Of a stretch of 64,000 bases of DNA, positions 33,060 to 45,401 are shown one piece after another (the stretch's first letter is position 1; each line of letters opens with the position of its first letter). The translations under genes and the position numbers were made by a program. The notes beneath the pieces were generated by a model. The model searched no databases. It saw nothing but the letters and a program-made list of their open reading frames with translations, and was not told where the DNA came from. The stretch lies in contig CP137680.1 in the NCBI GenBank assembly GCA_037976565.1, positions 19,370,675 to 19,434,674 on the forward strand, written 5' to 3'. This DNA comes from Mesocentrotus franciscanus (lineage: Eukaryota > Echinodermata > Echinoidea > Camarodonta > Strongylocentrotidae).

Positions 33060-34255
33060 TATGATTGCATTTGTCGGTTTTCTTTTGTCGTAAGCATCAT
33101 GCGGAAGGGGTAATCATTGACAGGCACAAAAAAAAGAAATACAACACGAACAAACAAATATTTTAAATATATGAGACAGTCAACCGCCAATTCCTTATGC
33201 CCAGAGTTGCGAACGATACCAAATTGAAGTTTAACTGCATTAAATCAAATAACTCACAACTTAAATGTTAAAATAAGCCCGATAGGGAAGTTAGTCCAGT
33301 CATGTAAGGGCAAGTGATAATCAAACGCAGAACATCATACAACCAAGAAGTAACAAGAAAACAATTAGATTGGGTCCTAAAAAAAATTTTAACTCCACCA
33401 ATTTCTATATTTATGTACAACCAGCTTCTATGATGTTCGTGTACGGGGAGGATCATGAAGATAGTGCCTGTAGAGACGGACCATATAAAAAAGGCCTCAG
33501 CATAAATAAATCTAAGAAACTAACGCTCGCGATTCCACCCACGGAAAATTGTAAGCTGATCTGATATACCAAATCCCTCCCCGATCATATTCATCATAAA
33601 AATATATCAACCTGATTAAGCTTAGGATTTGGACATGAAATTAAAGAGCAATAAAAATGCGTCTTAAACTCGTAATAGGCGTTTGATTTAGCTCCCATCG
33701 CTTCAGTGGACTTAGCCTTTGTTTAGGCATGGAACCACTTGATATTGTTGTTAGATTGGTCGCCATGGATACACCGTGATTGTGACGTCATAAATCTAGT
33801 TTCTCTTTTGTTATTGATGGAATCGGGGATGCAAAGGTGGTGTTCACAAGAGTCCCATTTCTGTGTCAAATTTAGTGACAAATTCTTTCGGGATTATGAC
33901 GATCTACATCGGTTTCAATAACGGCCCATGTGCCCCCCTCCATAGCTGCACCATGGCAATAATGTTGGCTAATCGGATTTTCCTAGTAAAATTCGAATCA
34001 GATATATCGTGATCATCAATACTATCTTTAGCATCCAATCATAAAAAAACGAGACATCAAATTCTCATCGCATGTTTTCTTGCAGCAGATAACAAGAGAT
34101 TTTGTGAATTCTTGTCTTTATGCACCCCCAAAACCGAAGAAGAAAACAAGAAAAGGAGTGAAATGAGTTCAAAATTTAAGAAGAAAAATGGAAACTTAGC
34201 CCTATTACATATTTTCACAGTTGAAACAATCTGTTTACAGTTATCTGTCTATTCT
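33060..34255. other. Noncoding stretch with one perfect CRE
   Basis: TGACGTCA lies at 33783-33790 in moderately GC-rich sequence (33740-33860). No exon could be supported. Confidence 0.4.
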
Positions 34256-34420
34256 AATTTTGATTTGATTTGATTCATTTATTCTCCACTCATCATCCTC
34301 ATGGGCTGGGATGCCCTTGTCAGCCAATAATCGTTTTTTCTAAGAAGTCCAAGCCCCCCAAATAAAAGGAAACATGAATAAATAAATCATACTTATATAC
34401 TTATAACATGCAGTCATAGA
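34256..34420 (-). mobile_element. Possible LINE/SINE 3' tail on the minus strand
   Basis: Read on the minus strand the stretch ends in GAATAAATGAATCAAATC and AAATCAAAAT, a tail type seen on retroposons here (compare 56975-57000). Upstream, a CCAGCCCATGAGGATGATGA-like body has no coding remnant. Confidence 0.35.
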
Positions 34421-36210
34421 ATATAAAAACTAAATCTATAAGTATATTTAAAGCATTAATTACAATATTCAATATTTTGGAAAGAAACATAAAGCCGTTA
34501 GGCTTACATAAAATGTAGAGACAAGACTGTTCGGTAGAACCTCGAATGCTCTAATACACCACGCGTAGGAAAATACAATTATCACAGTATTTCAGAGTTG
34601 ATGTCAAATGTTATTTTCATGATTTTAATCGCTCCCGAATCCCATGAATATATTTTTGTTCTACCAGAACTTGAATCTTATTTAAAGATGTTTGTGGAGG
34701 GGGTAGCAGAAACGTATATTCTAATCAAAATATCAGCAACAAATTGAATTCCAAAGCATTGTACCATAAGAGAATGGAAATATTTATAAACGGATGTTTT
34801 AAGCTGTATTTCAGATTTTTCCTGACTTAAAGTTAAGGAGTAGGGCGTGGAAGGAAATAATGAGTTAAATGTCACTTCTGAGAATGATGATATAATTATG
34901 ACTCTGGTTAAAAACCAAACAAACACCTTGTATAGGTGCGTGGAATAATGGTTTACAACATGTGAATTAATTCTTTCATGGTAAAGACACCATTGTTTTT
35001 ATTGGGTCTTGTTAGTGAGCAACGGAATAAACAGCTTCCAGAGGCCCATTCCTTTTTTGGTGGAATATGTAGACAGTTACCATTCCAACCATCAAAATAT
35101 TTATCTTGTTATTCAGAATATTTCTATTCAAATCAAACTCTGGTGTTGTTGTTGTGATTGGCAACCAGTCGAAACCAATCCCTGCTCATGAAATCGCTAA
35201 CTTTTTTCTTCGACAGTCAAGTAGCCACAATAGCAGTTTATAACAGCTATGGTCATATTTGCCATAAACACACATGCTTTGAGAAACAATGTATACATAA
35301 TAATTGCATGGAAGGGTGGATAACATTTTTGTTTCATTGTTTGTTCGTTCGTCTTTTGTTTGTTTAGTTTTTTTAATAATTATTTTCATGTTTTATTTCT
35401 TGTTTTGGTATTTGTTTTTAACTGTCTGCATTTTTTTTTCTGTAGAAAAGGTTGTTGGAAAATAATTAAAAGGAAACTATGTACTTACATACATAATATC
35501 AAATTTGACGCACATTTGCAGAACAAAGAACCTAAAATTTGAGTACATTTTAAAAATAAACTCTATATACTATACACTATAAACATTATAATTTAAGGGC
35601 ATTAACAAAAAAACTTTTTATGTTGTGAGCACTCTAAAGCTAATGGGGAACATAAAGTTTGCACCCTTTTCACTCTCCAACAAACTGAGTCCCCGAAATC
35701 AAATCAATTTGTGCGTTTTTCATTAAAAAAAGAAGGGGTGGGGGAATAAGTTAGAGATAGGAAGACAGGGGGAAGGGGGAAATAAATACTGCTCTCGTGA
35801 ATTAATAACCAATTCAATTTTCAATTCAATTCATTTATTTTCCATTAAAATTCAGAGTAAACAATACATTAAAAATGAACAGCAAAATCGGAAGGACCTC
35901 AAGATAAGCAAAGCTTGTGAGAATGGGGCCCTGTACAAAAATAAACAAACAAGCAAATTATAATAAAACCTTTCCTTTAAAGATTGAAAATAGGGGTATA
36001 CTTGCACATAGTCATGATTTGGCTTTGAATAAATTCTACTAGAGGGGCACTTTTTAATTAAGGAAACCCTTATGGTATTGCGGCCCATTTCTGTATAAGT
36101 TCTTCTTATCATTATCTTAATCTTTCTGATCGCGCTCCCCTGTAGCCCACCGCTTTATGTTACTGTTAATCCCGTCACATGTGAAAGCGCCCTCTACACA
36201 AAAACAAAAA
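34421..36210. other. 1.8-kb noncoding stretch
   Basis: No gene is supportable. At 35815-35870, TTTTCAATTCAATTCATTTA suggests another minus-strand retroposon tail. Confidence 0.4.
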
Positions 36211-36573
36211 TTAAAGCCCCTTTAAAGTGTTGGGAGCCCCAAAATTTGCCTAAAATTTGATGGCAAAATTTCACTTAAATTGTATCGTAATTTGAAAGAG
36301 GATGTCATTTAAGACACACTTTTACAGAGATTCCCCCTAAATGTGTTTGAAGACAAATATTGAAGAAAAAAAATATATAATTGGGGTTTTCTGTTGTACG
36401 CAGAAAACCTAAATGTTGTATTCTTTCATCAATATTCGACTTCAAACACATTTGTTTTGAAAATCCTTGCAGAAAGGAGTCTTAAATGACATCCCCTTCC
36501 ACATTATGATACAATTTAAGTGAAATTTTCCCATCAAATTTTTGGGGCTCCCAACACGTTAGAGGGGCTTTAA
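36211..36573. mobile_element. Palindromic TTAA MITE, family 1, copy 2
   Basis: TTAAAGCCCCTTTAAAGTGT starts the element, and the inverted ACACGTTAGAGGGGCTTTAA ends it, with TTAA on each side (36211-36214 and 36570-36573). Arms of about 120 bp are nearly complementary (AATTTCACTTAAATTGTATC / GATACAATTTAAGTGAAATT). Folding would give a long hairpin with a loop of about 100 bp. Confidence 0.9.
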
Positions 36574-36604
36574 AAAGTCCCCTTTACTTTTAAAAGTAGA
36601 GACA

Positions 36605-37090
36605 CTATATTTCAAAAGGAAACTGAATGCCAGTCATTATGAACTGTTCTTGAAGGTTATGGTGACAATAAAACACACTTTCAGAATGACACTGGTCGTC
36701 CGTCAACATTTTCAACTAAAACAAAGTTCATTCCTCAGTCCGCTTTACCACTAAGACTCGACACAGCGCATTTTAAAGAAAGTTACTGTCATTAGAAATT
36801 TATTCTTGAAGGTAGAATGGCAACAAAGTGTACTTTCCATGACTTATAAGGAAGTATTCCAGGATCGCCATTTAAATATAGTTCTTTCGTCAACTACAAT
36901 CCATTTCTCCAATGCCATTCGACGGAGTCAAGCAAAAAAAAAAATTACACGTCTTGAACAGGAAACCGAATCGCAGCCATAAGGAACTAATTCTTGAAGG
37001 CTAAGGATGTAACATAAAGTGTACTTTTCATGACTTTAAAGAAAGACTGCCACGGGTCGGCCCTCAACTATAGTTTTTTCGTTTTTGAAG
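36605..37090 (+). repeat. Diverged triplication of a unit of about 170-185 bp
   Basis: Three units share the order GGAAAC.GAAT, TTCTTGAAGG, AAAGTGTACTTT..CATGACTT and a GTCAAC or CTCAACTATAGTT end. The TTCTTGAAGG landmarks lie near 36648, 36808 and 36992. The units are too diverged to be a recent array. Confidence 0.65.
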
Positions 37091-38099
37091 GATAAAGGAA
37101 ATCATGAGTTGTGCGAATTAAATTAACATATGACATTTCCTTTGCTCATCACGTATCCAAGACCAAATTTTAGAACCTTATTTTCTTTAGCCAAATTGGT
37201 TACTATTGATACAGAACAAAATAAAACATTACGCCAAATTATAAAGTTAGTTCACGTAGGTTATTAATAATAAGCTTGATCTCGGAACTGCACTGATTTA
37301 AAAAAAGAAAAGGGAGCGTACGATTAGAAGAAAAAAACCCAAAGGGACCGAACTTCCTAGTGCTTGACCAAATTGGACAAATAACAGTCAAACAAACCAA
37401 CATAAGATACAAAAATAAACAAATAACAAACAAACCATATTTATCTCATCTTTATCAGTTAATAGATTCAAGTTTATTTTGTTGCAATGTATTTCATTGC
37501 TAGAAATATGTCATTAAATAAATTGCAGCCTTTACAGAATTTATCAATCACTTTCTAGAAATGTTTAGGAATTCCGAGCTGCAGATATTTTAAATGTTGG
37601 GAGGTATCATACAGGAAAACGCCCTCCTCGACAAACATTCCTCATACAAATCCTGCAAGTCGCGCTATAATTATCTTTCCAAGTTATTTTTGTTTAATGA
37701 TTGTATTTTTAATTTCTGTCTCATCACATGATCAAATATGACTAACCTTAATGTGATTTAGTTAGAAATACCCCCCAGATGGATATCCAGATATTTTGTC
37801 AAATTTGTGAAATCATTTCATATTCTATCAGCAAATGTAAGCCAATAATTCATTCATATTCATTTCGTCATCACATTCGCTTGGGATTATACCCCTGGTT
37901 CCAACCAATTGAAGGAAAATGTTTCTACTTCTAACTTTAAACTAGAAGCTGGAGTTCTACTAATTTACGCCTTCTTTCTATAATACATATTTACAAAGAT
38001 TTAAATCGTACATAAGGCTGAGTTCTGGTAATGGTAAAAAAAACCATTGAAACAGTTTCTATTCAAATTCACACCAATTGTACAATGGCATGACATTAA
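37091..38099. other. Noncoding AT-rich stretch
   Basis: No gene, RNA or repeat was recognised. Confidence 0.4.
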
Positions 38100-38271
38100 T
38101 TTACGTATGCCCCATTCCAACCGGATGATGGAAATGGGTACCCGGCAGGAATTAATTCCTCGAAATGCTCGAGCACTGTAATAGCAGCCGTGCTATAACC
38201 GGTGTAATAATGGAGCGCCGGGAGTTGCAATGTATACAAGACCCCACTATTAATAATATTATTTAATATTA
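38100..38271 (+). mobile_element. SINE family A 3' fragment
   Basis: GGAAATGGGTACCCGGCAGG, AATGCTCGAGCACTGTAATA and a TAATAATATT tail match the 3' half of the SINE at 1690-1969. The tRNA head is missing, as expected for a 5'-truncated copy. Confidence 0.65.
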
Positions 38272-38739
38272 TTAAAACAAAAATTGCATGTATGATAATT
38301 AGGTAAGCTCCTGTAACACACCATTGGATCTACGTTCAAATCTCTGTCGATAACTTGTCGAAAAGAGATTAATTATATTAATCAACACTGTAACTGCGCT
38401 GGTAAAAAAAGCATTAAGGCTTTATGTTAAGAAAGATAAGGAGCTTTAAATTCCGTCTCTTTAAAACAAACATTGGCGAAAATGAAGCGAGTAAGTCCTT
38501 GTTGTTTTTACTCTAAATACACAGTCAAACATCTCTAGCGCATTAGCAACAAGACACGAGAGAAAGATGTGAATTTAAAAATCGGATTTCATTATTGACT
38601 CAGTGGAGAAAATCTTATCAGGGTTTGGTTTACCTTTCTTTTGTTCTATGTTGTCTATCGTAACGGGTTGTAATGACCGGACATGATTGTTTTATCGTCA
38701 GTCATCTTCTCGACTTTGCCCACCGTAACCTTAAGATGT
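38272..38739. other. Noncoding stretch
   Basis: Nothing is recognised. Confidence 0.35.
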
Positions 38740-38747
38740 GTTGCCTT

Positions 38748-38924
38748 CAGTGGCGGATCCAGGGGGGGGCCCGGGCCCTCCCTAGAAAAAGGGAAAAATT
38801 TTTTTCGGGTGCTCACTACCCCACCCCACTGAGCGAAAAATCGACCGGCACGATTTTCAAATTTTCGCACGAAGTGGGCCCCTTTTTAGGCCCCCTCCCT
38901 TGCCGTCGGCTGGATCCGCCCCTG
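38748..38924. mobile_element. hAT-type MITE with exact 8-bp target duplication, copy 2
   Basis: It has the same termini as 17869-18166 (CAGTGGCGGATCCAGGGG ... CTGGATCCGCCCCTG). It is flanked by GTTGCCTT on both sides (38740-38747 and 38925-38932). It is an internally shortened 177-bp version lacking much of the left interior. Minus-strand frames over it are artefacts. Confidence 0.93.
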
Positions 38925-39213
38925 GTTGCCTTCGTGTATTTGATAAATGGGAGGAGAGATAGAAGGGGTTTAGGCGACTTTGAACTGTCTTTGTGAAGAC
39001 ATTCTTGATGAAGCGATGATGACCCGACAATTTTCCCCCTATGAGACAGAACACTAATTATATTTCTTGTAAGCAGAGATGGTGGAAAAAAGAAGAAAAC
39101 AAATCCCCTCATCAGGTAATTACAAAATTAGAACTATGCTTATCTACATGATTGATGAAAATAAAAATATGTTTTTGCAATCATAATTATGACACATAAC
39201 CTACGAAGTGAGT

Positions 39214-39430
39214 GAGGCGTGATGGGTCAGTGATAGAGCAGTGGTCTCGTAACCGGAAGGTCCCGGGTTCGAAACCAATTCGATGCGCTATCCTTTGGTA
39301 ATGCTTTAATCCTTATAACCGAGTCCCTCGGAGAGGACTGAAAGCCGTCGGTCCCCTGGTTGCTTGCTTACAAGCACACGCATGCTTTATTAGCAGTCAG
39401 GTAAAACAAAGAAGCCAACCAAAAAACGAT
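39214..39430 (+). mobile_element. tRNA-derived SINE, family D
   Basis: The head reads GATGGGTCAGTGATAGAGCA (A-box region) and GGGTTCGAAACC (B box), followed by CAATTCGATGCGCTATCC and a body containing GTCCCTCGGAGAGGACTGAA. A related, shorter copy is at 52845. Confidence 0.75.
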
Positions 39431-39867
39431 TACATTCAGTGATCACGATGAAATGTGTTTGCATTTGAAAGTTAACACTTGAATGATCTATTGTATCTGT
39501 TGTTTCTACTTTCTTCTCATTTTCCTTACTGCTTTTCCTTCTTCTCGTTCTTGTTGTTAGGCATCCTTAATATTTTTCTTCTTTTTCTTGTTCTTGTTAT
39601 TTTTTATTCGTCCTACTATTCCGTTCCCCCTGCTTACTCGATATTTCTACAAGCAGGAAATAATAGCTTTTTTATAATTATTTTCAAATATCAAATCTTA
39701 AAGAACATTAACATGTCAAAGATTCAGTGACAGAAATCTACCTAGCTAAGATAATCATTCGAAACTTGTATACGACAACGGTTGCAGTTTTTTAAAAAAG
39801 AAACCAAGAAGTTAGAATAACTACTTGAAGAAACCAAATAAAAAATCCTAAGTCCTTCATCAAAACG
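39431..39867. other. Noncoding stretch
   Basis: Pyrimidine-rich sequence with no supported gene. Confidence 0.35.
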
Positions 39868-39873
39868 ATCCCC

Positions 39874-39928
<55 letters not shown>
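39868..39928. repeat. (CT)n microsatellite
   Basis: CT dinucleotide array with two TTTCT interruptions. Confidence 0.95.
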
Positions 39929-41283
39929 TTAGCTTCTCTTTTTTTCTTCTTCTGGTTTCGTATTTAATCTTGACGTGACGTAATGTCAATGACCGATACA
40001 AAGAAAGAAAAAAAAATGATAGAAGTGAAAATCCTTGGATGCGCGTGGGGAGGATATCACGAGTTTTGAAGAAGAAATGAAAATAATTCGTCGAAGGGAA
40101 CTCTTTCCTGAGTTATATCGGGGAGTTATGATCATTCCTGCGTTTCTCAAAATTTTCTTCTGGTATGTTCCCCCAATATACCCCACACCGTGTCTTTCTT
40201 CTGATCTTATGCCAGTTGGAAAAAATCTGCTATCTGCTGTTCTCAATTTCCTGAATATGTTGCCGCAAGATATGCCTAGATACCATTCCCTTTCCAAACG
40301 GAATCGGGGATTGGGATGAGAGATAGTCATTGTCATACACTCTTTGAAGTCATCCAACATGGGGGAATTCTACCTGCGGAAAGAATAATGCCATAAAGAT
40401 CATAATAATAGTCCTTTTTCGATGGGAAAACGTTGAAACATGACTGTAAACCATGCGGTAAAGAAAACAGATGTGAGTTATAGAAATAGAAGAAGAATGC
40501 GAAGCCTCAAGTGAGGAGTTAAAAAGGACAAGAATGCTCAAGAATGATGGAGAGGTGATAAACTAGTAAGATAAGGAAAGATGGTATTCTTCTTACATAC
40601 AAATAGAATTATATTTCCATGATGTGAAACAAGGGGATTAACTGCGTAACATTGATGTAATCTTTTGTTTTCTATTGAAAAAAAGTAGTCAGCGTCAGAA
40701 AATCATTCTGCCAGAAACATTCTCTAATGTGACTATATAAAAAAGTCGGTCTTTTTTGCGACGTAAATTCACGAGAATGCAACGAGAACGTGTCAAAATC
40801 TAACCATTTAAAAAACCCTTTTCTCATATTTTGTTCATGCATGCAATTCAACTAGTGTAGCACAGCTCATTGATAGGGAAGGGGGCGGGGTTTTGTTTTT
40901 TATGTGGATGAAATGCAATGAAGAGGAGAGGCCGAATGGGGTAGGTGTCAAAGAGGGGTTGGGGTCTTTTCATCTTTTCACGTTTTATTTTATCATACTT
41001 TTGTTTCTATATCTCTCTTCATCTCTTTGTTCTTTTTTTCTTCTCAAAATGAACTAAATTTAAACGGAACAGCCATTAGGTGAGAAACGGTACCATAAAG
41101 TAGTCACGTGACTTTCTAGACGTATCCAGGTCATGTTGCGACGCTGTCATGGTAATTGATGATTAAGAACAATCGTCAACGAGTCACTTTTATGGAATTC
41201 CGGTCTTGTCAGTTTCATTATAATGGCAATAGTATGTTGATAAGGAAATAGTCTTAATATTATGGCAATTACTTTGTTTAGAT
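39929..41283. other. 1.35-kb noncoding stretch
   Basis: Overlapping frames on both strands at 39986-40360 are open for 94-124 codons but lack an ATG-based or splice-supported model and a recognised family. Nothing else is evident. Confidence 0.35.
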
Positions 41284-41990
41284 AAAGAAGTAGGCACGTA
41301 TTTCCGTAACATGAAAGGTGATTAACATAATGTTTATTTCCTTCTCAAAATATTATTACCATTGAAGGGAAAGTTACCATATAGGGTATTCTATGAATAT
41401 TCATTTATTGATATAATGCTAGTATTATTTTTAATAGGTCATTACCATAGCGGCGTCACAAACTCGATCAGTCACGTGACCCTATCGGTCGAGTACTCAT
41501 GTGTATCTACTCAATAGTTTCTATCATTAAAAATGATTTTCTGTTAGAAAGAAAACAAAATATGAAGAAAATTAGGCCAGAGGGAAAACAAACACTCAGT
41601 CGGGTTGTAGCTTTATCTAGTCATTATTGCTAAAGAAGTAGACACGCATTTCCGTAACATGAATGGCGATTGACATAATGTTTTTATTTCCTTCTCTAAA
41701 TATTACTACCATTGACGGTAATGCAACCATATAGGGTAATCCATGATCAGACCATGAATCCATTTATAAGTACTACATGTATATAGTATTGTTTTTAATC
41801 GGTCATTACCATAACGGCGTCAAAAACTGGATCTGTCACGTGACCCTATTCGTCGAGGACTTACGTGACTACTCGATAGTTCCTATCATTAAATTTAAAT
41901 AAAGACTTTTCTGTTCGAAAAAAATGTGAAGAAAATTAGGACAAAGGGAAAACAAACACTCAATCGGGTGGTTGTTTTATCTTGTCAAAA
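41284..41990 (+). repeat. Tandem duplication (two units of about 350 bp) with CACGTG
   Basis: Unit 1 (41284-41630) and unit 2 (41631-41990) align throughout. Landmarks are TAAAGAAGTAG.CACG, TTTCCGTAACATGAA, CATATAGGGTA, GGTCATTACCATA.CGGCGTC, GTCACGTGACCCTAT and GGGAAAACAAACACTCA. Both retain the palindrome GTCACGTGAC. No open frame spans either unit. Confidence 0.9.
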
Positions 41991-42845
41991 TAGCAAACGT
42001 AAATCAAAGTAAAACAGACAAAAAAACAAACAAGAAACAAAACACATATAATTCGAGGAGATAGCATCGTTGCTAACAGCTCTGGACATTATGGGATTTT
42101 GAGAAAATGTAGGGTCACTCAGTTTGGATCGTCTATAAGAAAAAGAAGGGTTGTTTCATAGCATTTTAGTTGTGGCGGATGAGGAAAATAGTAGATGAAA
42201 TCTAAAATATAGATGATAAGTATCAGAGAGGGAAAGCAAAAGTTTGAAATGTAGAAATGTTTTTTAAAACATAATAGAGGAAAGAAAATCAACGAAGAGC
42301 ATTACACCCGTCCTTGGTATTCAGTGTGACAGTGGACAGGCGATTTTCCCCTCTAAATTGAAGAAAAAACGTGACCCCTTAAAAAGAAATGTTGGAAAAG
42401 AAAAGAGACAAGGACAACCTTATCTAAATGTTTTGTCATATAATTTAGAAACATATAACGAGTACGAAACATAAGAATCTTTGCTGTGGATGTTATTGTT
42501 TTTTTTTAACATTCTTCAGAAATTTGTGAGTACCTTTTTTGAGACGTAGGGGGTTGTAATATATTTTCTAAGGCAATGTGCCCCCTTAGAAATAATACTC
42601 TGGCGACGCCCCTGATCACTTTAGAAGCAGAAATGTACGAGTTCCCCTATTGTGTAGGCCAGAGACGGACAAATATTTGATCCAAAAGTATCCCTTAGTC
42701 AAACTATTTTAGGCTATATGTGGATATACAAACATCATTAACAGAAATCACTTTCTTTGGTAAATAATGGGCTATTGTCCGTGAAAATTAAAGGGGTTGT
42801 CTACTATTTTGCGACGCTTGAACTGGGCTACTGATGAAGTGCTTC
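41991..42845. other. Noncoding stretch
   Basis: No gene was recognised. AATTAAAGGGGTTGTCTACT (42786) resembles the terminus of a TTAA element, but no partner end was found. Confidence 0.35.
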
Positions 42846-43030
42846 TTAAAGCCCCACTGCACTACTTGCTCCCTCTAAATAGAAAACAATGCCAAAGCGG
42901 TGCCCGTTGGTCCCCCATGATCCTCTTTTCCTCATGTTAATTGAGAGCTGAGTTGATGAGATAACCACCTGTCAGTGACCAGCAGGGTGGTCCAATCCCT
43001 CCTGGCCAAACTAGTGCAGACGGGCTTTAA
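42846..43030. mobile_element. TTAA MITE with CTGCACTA termini
   Basis: TTAAAGCCCCACTGCACTAC at the left matches the inverted right end AGTGCAGACGGGCTTTAA, with TTAA at 42846-42849 and 43027-43030. A truncated relative lies at 5758. Confidence 0.8.
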
Positions 43031-43583
43031 AATATTGACATGTTTGCATCAGATACAATGATTTAAGAAAAACTGATATGGGTAAACTATTACTTCTATT
43101 TGTCTTTAATTTTCATGAAATTTGGTAATGTGAACACGCAGCGTAACTCTGTAGCCCATGGAAATGTGCCCCTGTCGAATAGCGAGGAAAATAAGATAGG
43201 GGAAGGATAGTGAAAGCAAGATGGTAGGACATCTTAATCACCATTCCAATAATTGTAGAGATGTAGAGATAGTACAATTGTAGGGATGGCCTTGTTAGTT
43301 CACATTTCATCCAATTAGCAAGACAGCCCCCCGCCCCTCCCCGTGTTGCCAGTGGCAAAGTGGAAACACGCTACGCCACCGAGAATACGTGGCCCCTCCC
43401 GAAGCTTCGCCCCTGGTCATTCCCATTTTAGAGGTGTATAGGTCTCATTGCCTTCATTTCGGCCACTATGTCATCATCTTAAAAGGTTTTCCCTCCCTAA
43501 TAGTTTACGCTACCAACGAATACCCTAGAATGAACAAACATAAATTAGAAAGGCGTTACCAGGAGGAAGAAAAAAGCTCGGTA
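43031..43583. other. Noncoding stretch
   Basis: GC-richer patches (43320-43430) contain no supported exon. Confidence 0.35.
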
Positions 43584-43644
43584 TGACGTCACACAAGGCC
43601 TTCGTGCTTTCGTTGCATGCACTTGATTTCCCGGCGTGACGTCA
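43584..43644. promoter_or_regulatory. Pair of perfect CRE sites
   Basis: TGACGTCA occurs at 43584-43591 and again at 43637-43644, 53 bp apart (about five helical turns). This is the palindromic CREB/ATF core. No start site or exon is linked to it, so function is speculative. Confidence 0.3.
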
Positions 43645-43835
43645 TAAGATAGTTTCGCTTTGATGGGATCCTTCACGTATGCTACTTCGACTGCGAGAGA
43701 AAGGGGTCAAGAGAGAGAGAAAGTATAGAGGGATAAGTAGAAAGATACACATTAAAGACATAATATTATGCGCACATCAAAACATAATATACTCGCGCCA
43801 AGAAAGGTGAAAGTGATTCCGTGGATCGGCATAGA

Positions 43836-43843
43836 TGGGAGGG

Positions 43844-43874
<31 letters not shown>

Positions 43875-44048
43875 CAAGACAGAAAGAGAGAGAGAGATTG
43901 AGGGGGATATAGAAGTTGGAGATAGATGAGGGAAATGGGGGAGAGATGAAGAGAGAAAGAGAGAGTGAGTGAGAGAAAGCAAAAAAAGAATAGAGAAAGG
44001 GGAAAAGGAAGAGGGAGAGGGAGAGAGAGAGAGAGAAGAAGAAGAAGA
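43836..44048. repeat. (GA)n-rich purine tract
   Basis: Long GA arrays are interrupted by GGGG and AGAA motifs and end in (GAA)n. Several low-complexity frames cover it. Confidence 0.93.
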
Positions 44049-44413
44049 AAGAAGAAGAAAAAACAGGGGGGCGGCTCAAAACAGAAAATAGGCCTATATA
44101 GACTTGAGAACACGGTGTGGGCACTAATTCATAAAAATATAAAAAATGTCGGTAGAGAAAATAGAAATATAATATGTGACTAGGGATTACCCCATGTAAA
44201 AAAGGAACACAAAAAGAACATGATACTGTCCTAATAAAAAGAAATAAAAATAGTGGAAATAAAGAATAACAAAGAAAGAAAATAAAGTTACCATGGTTAC
44301 GGAAGCATAAACGGATATTGCAGAGTACAGAGAAAGAGGAAATGAAGAAAGAAATCAAATATGACTAATAAGCAGTAAGACGTAGGGCAGACAAAAAAAA
44401 AATGAATAAATAT
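44049..44413. other. Noncoding A-rich stretch
   Basis: No features were recognised. Confidence 0.35.
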
Positions 44414-44800
44414 TTAAAGAGAAGGTTGAGTTCTGGGGAGAGGTGAAAAATAATTTGTGAGCGTTTTCATTGTTATTATGCAAATGTGAAAGAACATCAT
44501 AAAAAAAATGTTCCCTGAAAAGCATGGCTCTTCAAATGCCTTCATATTCTAAATATGACATGTAACAGCTTAAAAATGTGGGCCTCATTGTTATGCCAAT
44601 TGGTTGTGTAGTCCCATATACATCCTTCTGTGTACAGTGCTTGTTACTTCTACCACGACTGGGCCAAATTTCTTATCATTTTGATGATTCCAGAACCTTC
44701 AGTACACACCAATACTTATATGCTACATGATCAGCTTTTTCTGATCGATTCCACACCGTTTCTTCACAATGCAATTGCATGAACTCAACTTTATCTTTCA
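44414..44800 (+). mobile_element. TTAA MITE, family 2, copy 2
   Basis: It is the same element as 30332-30723, in the same orientation. The left TTAA is intact (44414-44417) and the right has mutated to TTCA (44797-44800). The interior is well conserved, so this copy is not very old. Confidence 0.85.
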
Positions 44801-45401
44801 AGATGAATATAAAGTTTTCAAATAATTGACGAACTTTTGGCATCGTTAGTGCATTGATGGTAAAGTGTAATTTGCTTCAAGTTGTTATATTTGTATTGCA
44901 TTGGAAGGATTTTGTCTATGAATATTTAGATAATGTGTCATTTTAGCCCATAAAGTTAAGAACTTTCAGAGAATAAGCACAAATTAAAACTTTGGAAAAT
45001 CTCTCGCGACAATATTCGCAAAACCTAGTCGCATTTTACAATGTTGTACGAGGTACATATTGCCATCATTCTCAGCAATTCTAAAGCGCTGTCCAATAGA
45101 TAAAAACTCTATGAAACTGAAGAAAATTCTCATGCACATTGTAATTGTCTATCAAAATGTCCACGAGACCGAAACGCTCGTTTTTCGCGGGTGTCTGCTG
45201 TTGGGGGGTTTTTTTGGAGGGGGGCGGGGAGCGGTCTATTTAATGTGAAATAAGTGACAGTATTTCAAACACATAGAAATCTAATTTGTTATCTAATTTG
45301 AAACTTAAGGCCTTTATAATCAAAACATAAGAAAACAAAGCAGGCCCATAATGTAGTACTAGAGAATTGATCTAGGTTTCTGTGTAATTATAATATATAA
45401 A
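44801..45401. other. Noncoding stretch
   Basis: No supported gene. G-runs occur at 45203-45232. Confidence 0.35.

Noticed and set aside
39986..40360. Overlapping 94- and 124-codon frames on opposite strands
   Set aside because: They have no ATG-based or splice-supported structure and no recognised motif. Simultaneous openness on both strands suggests chance.
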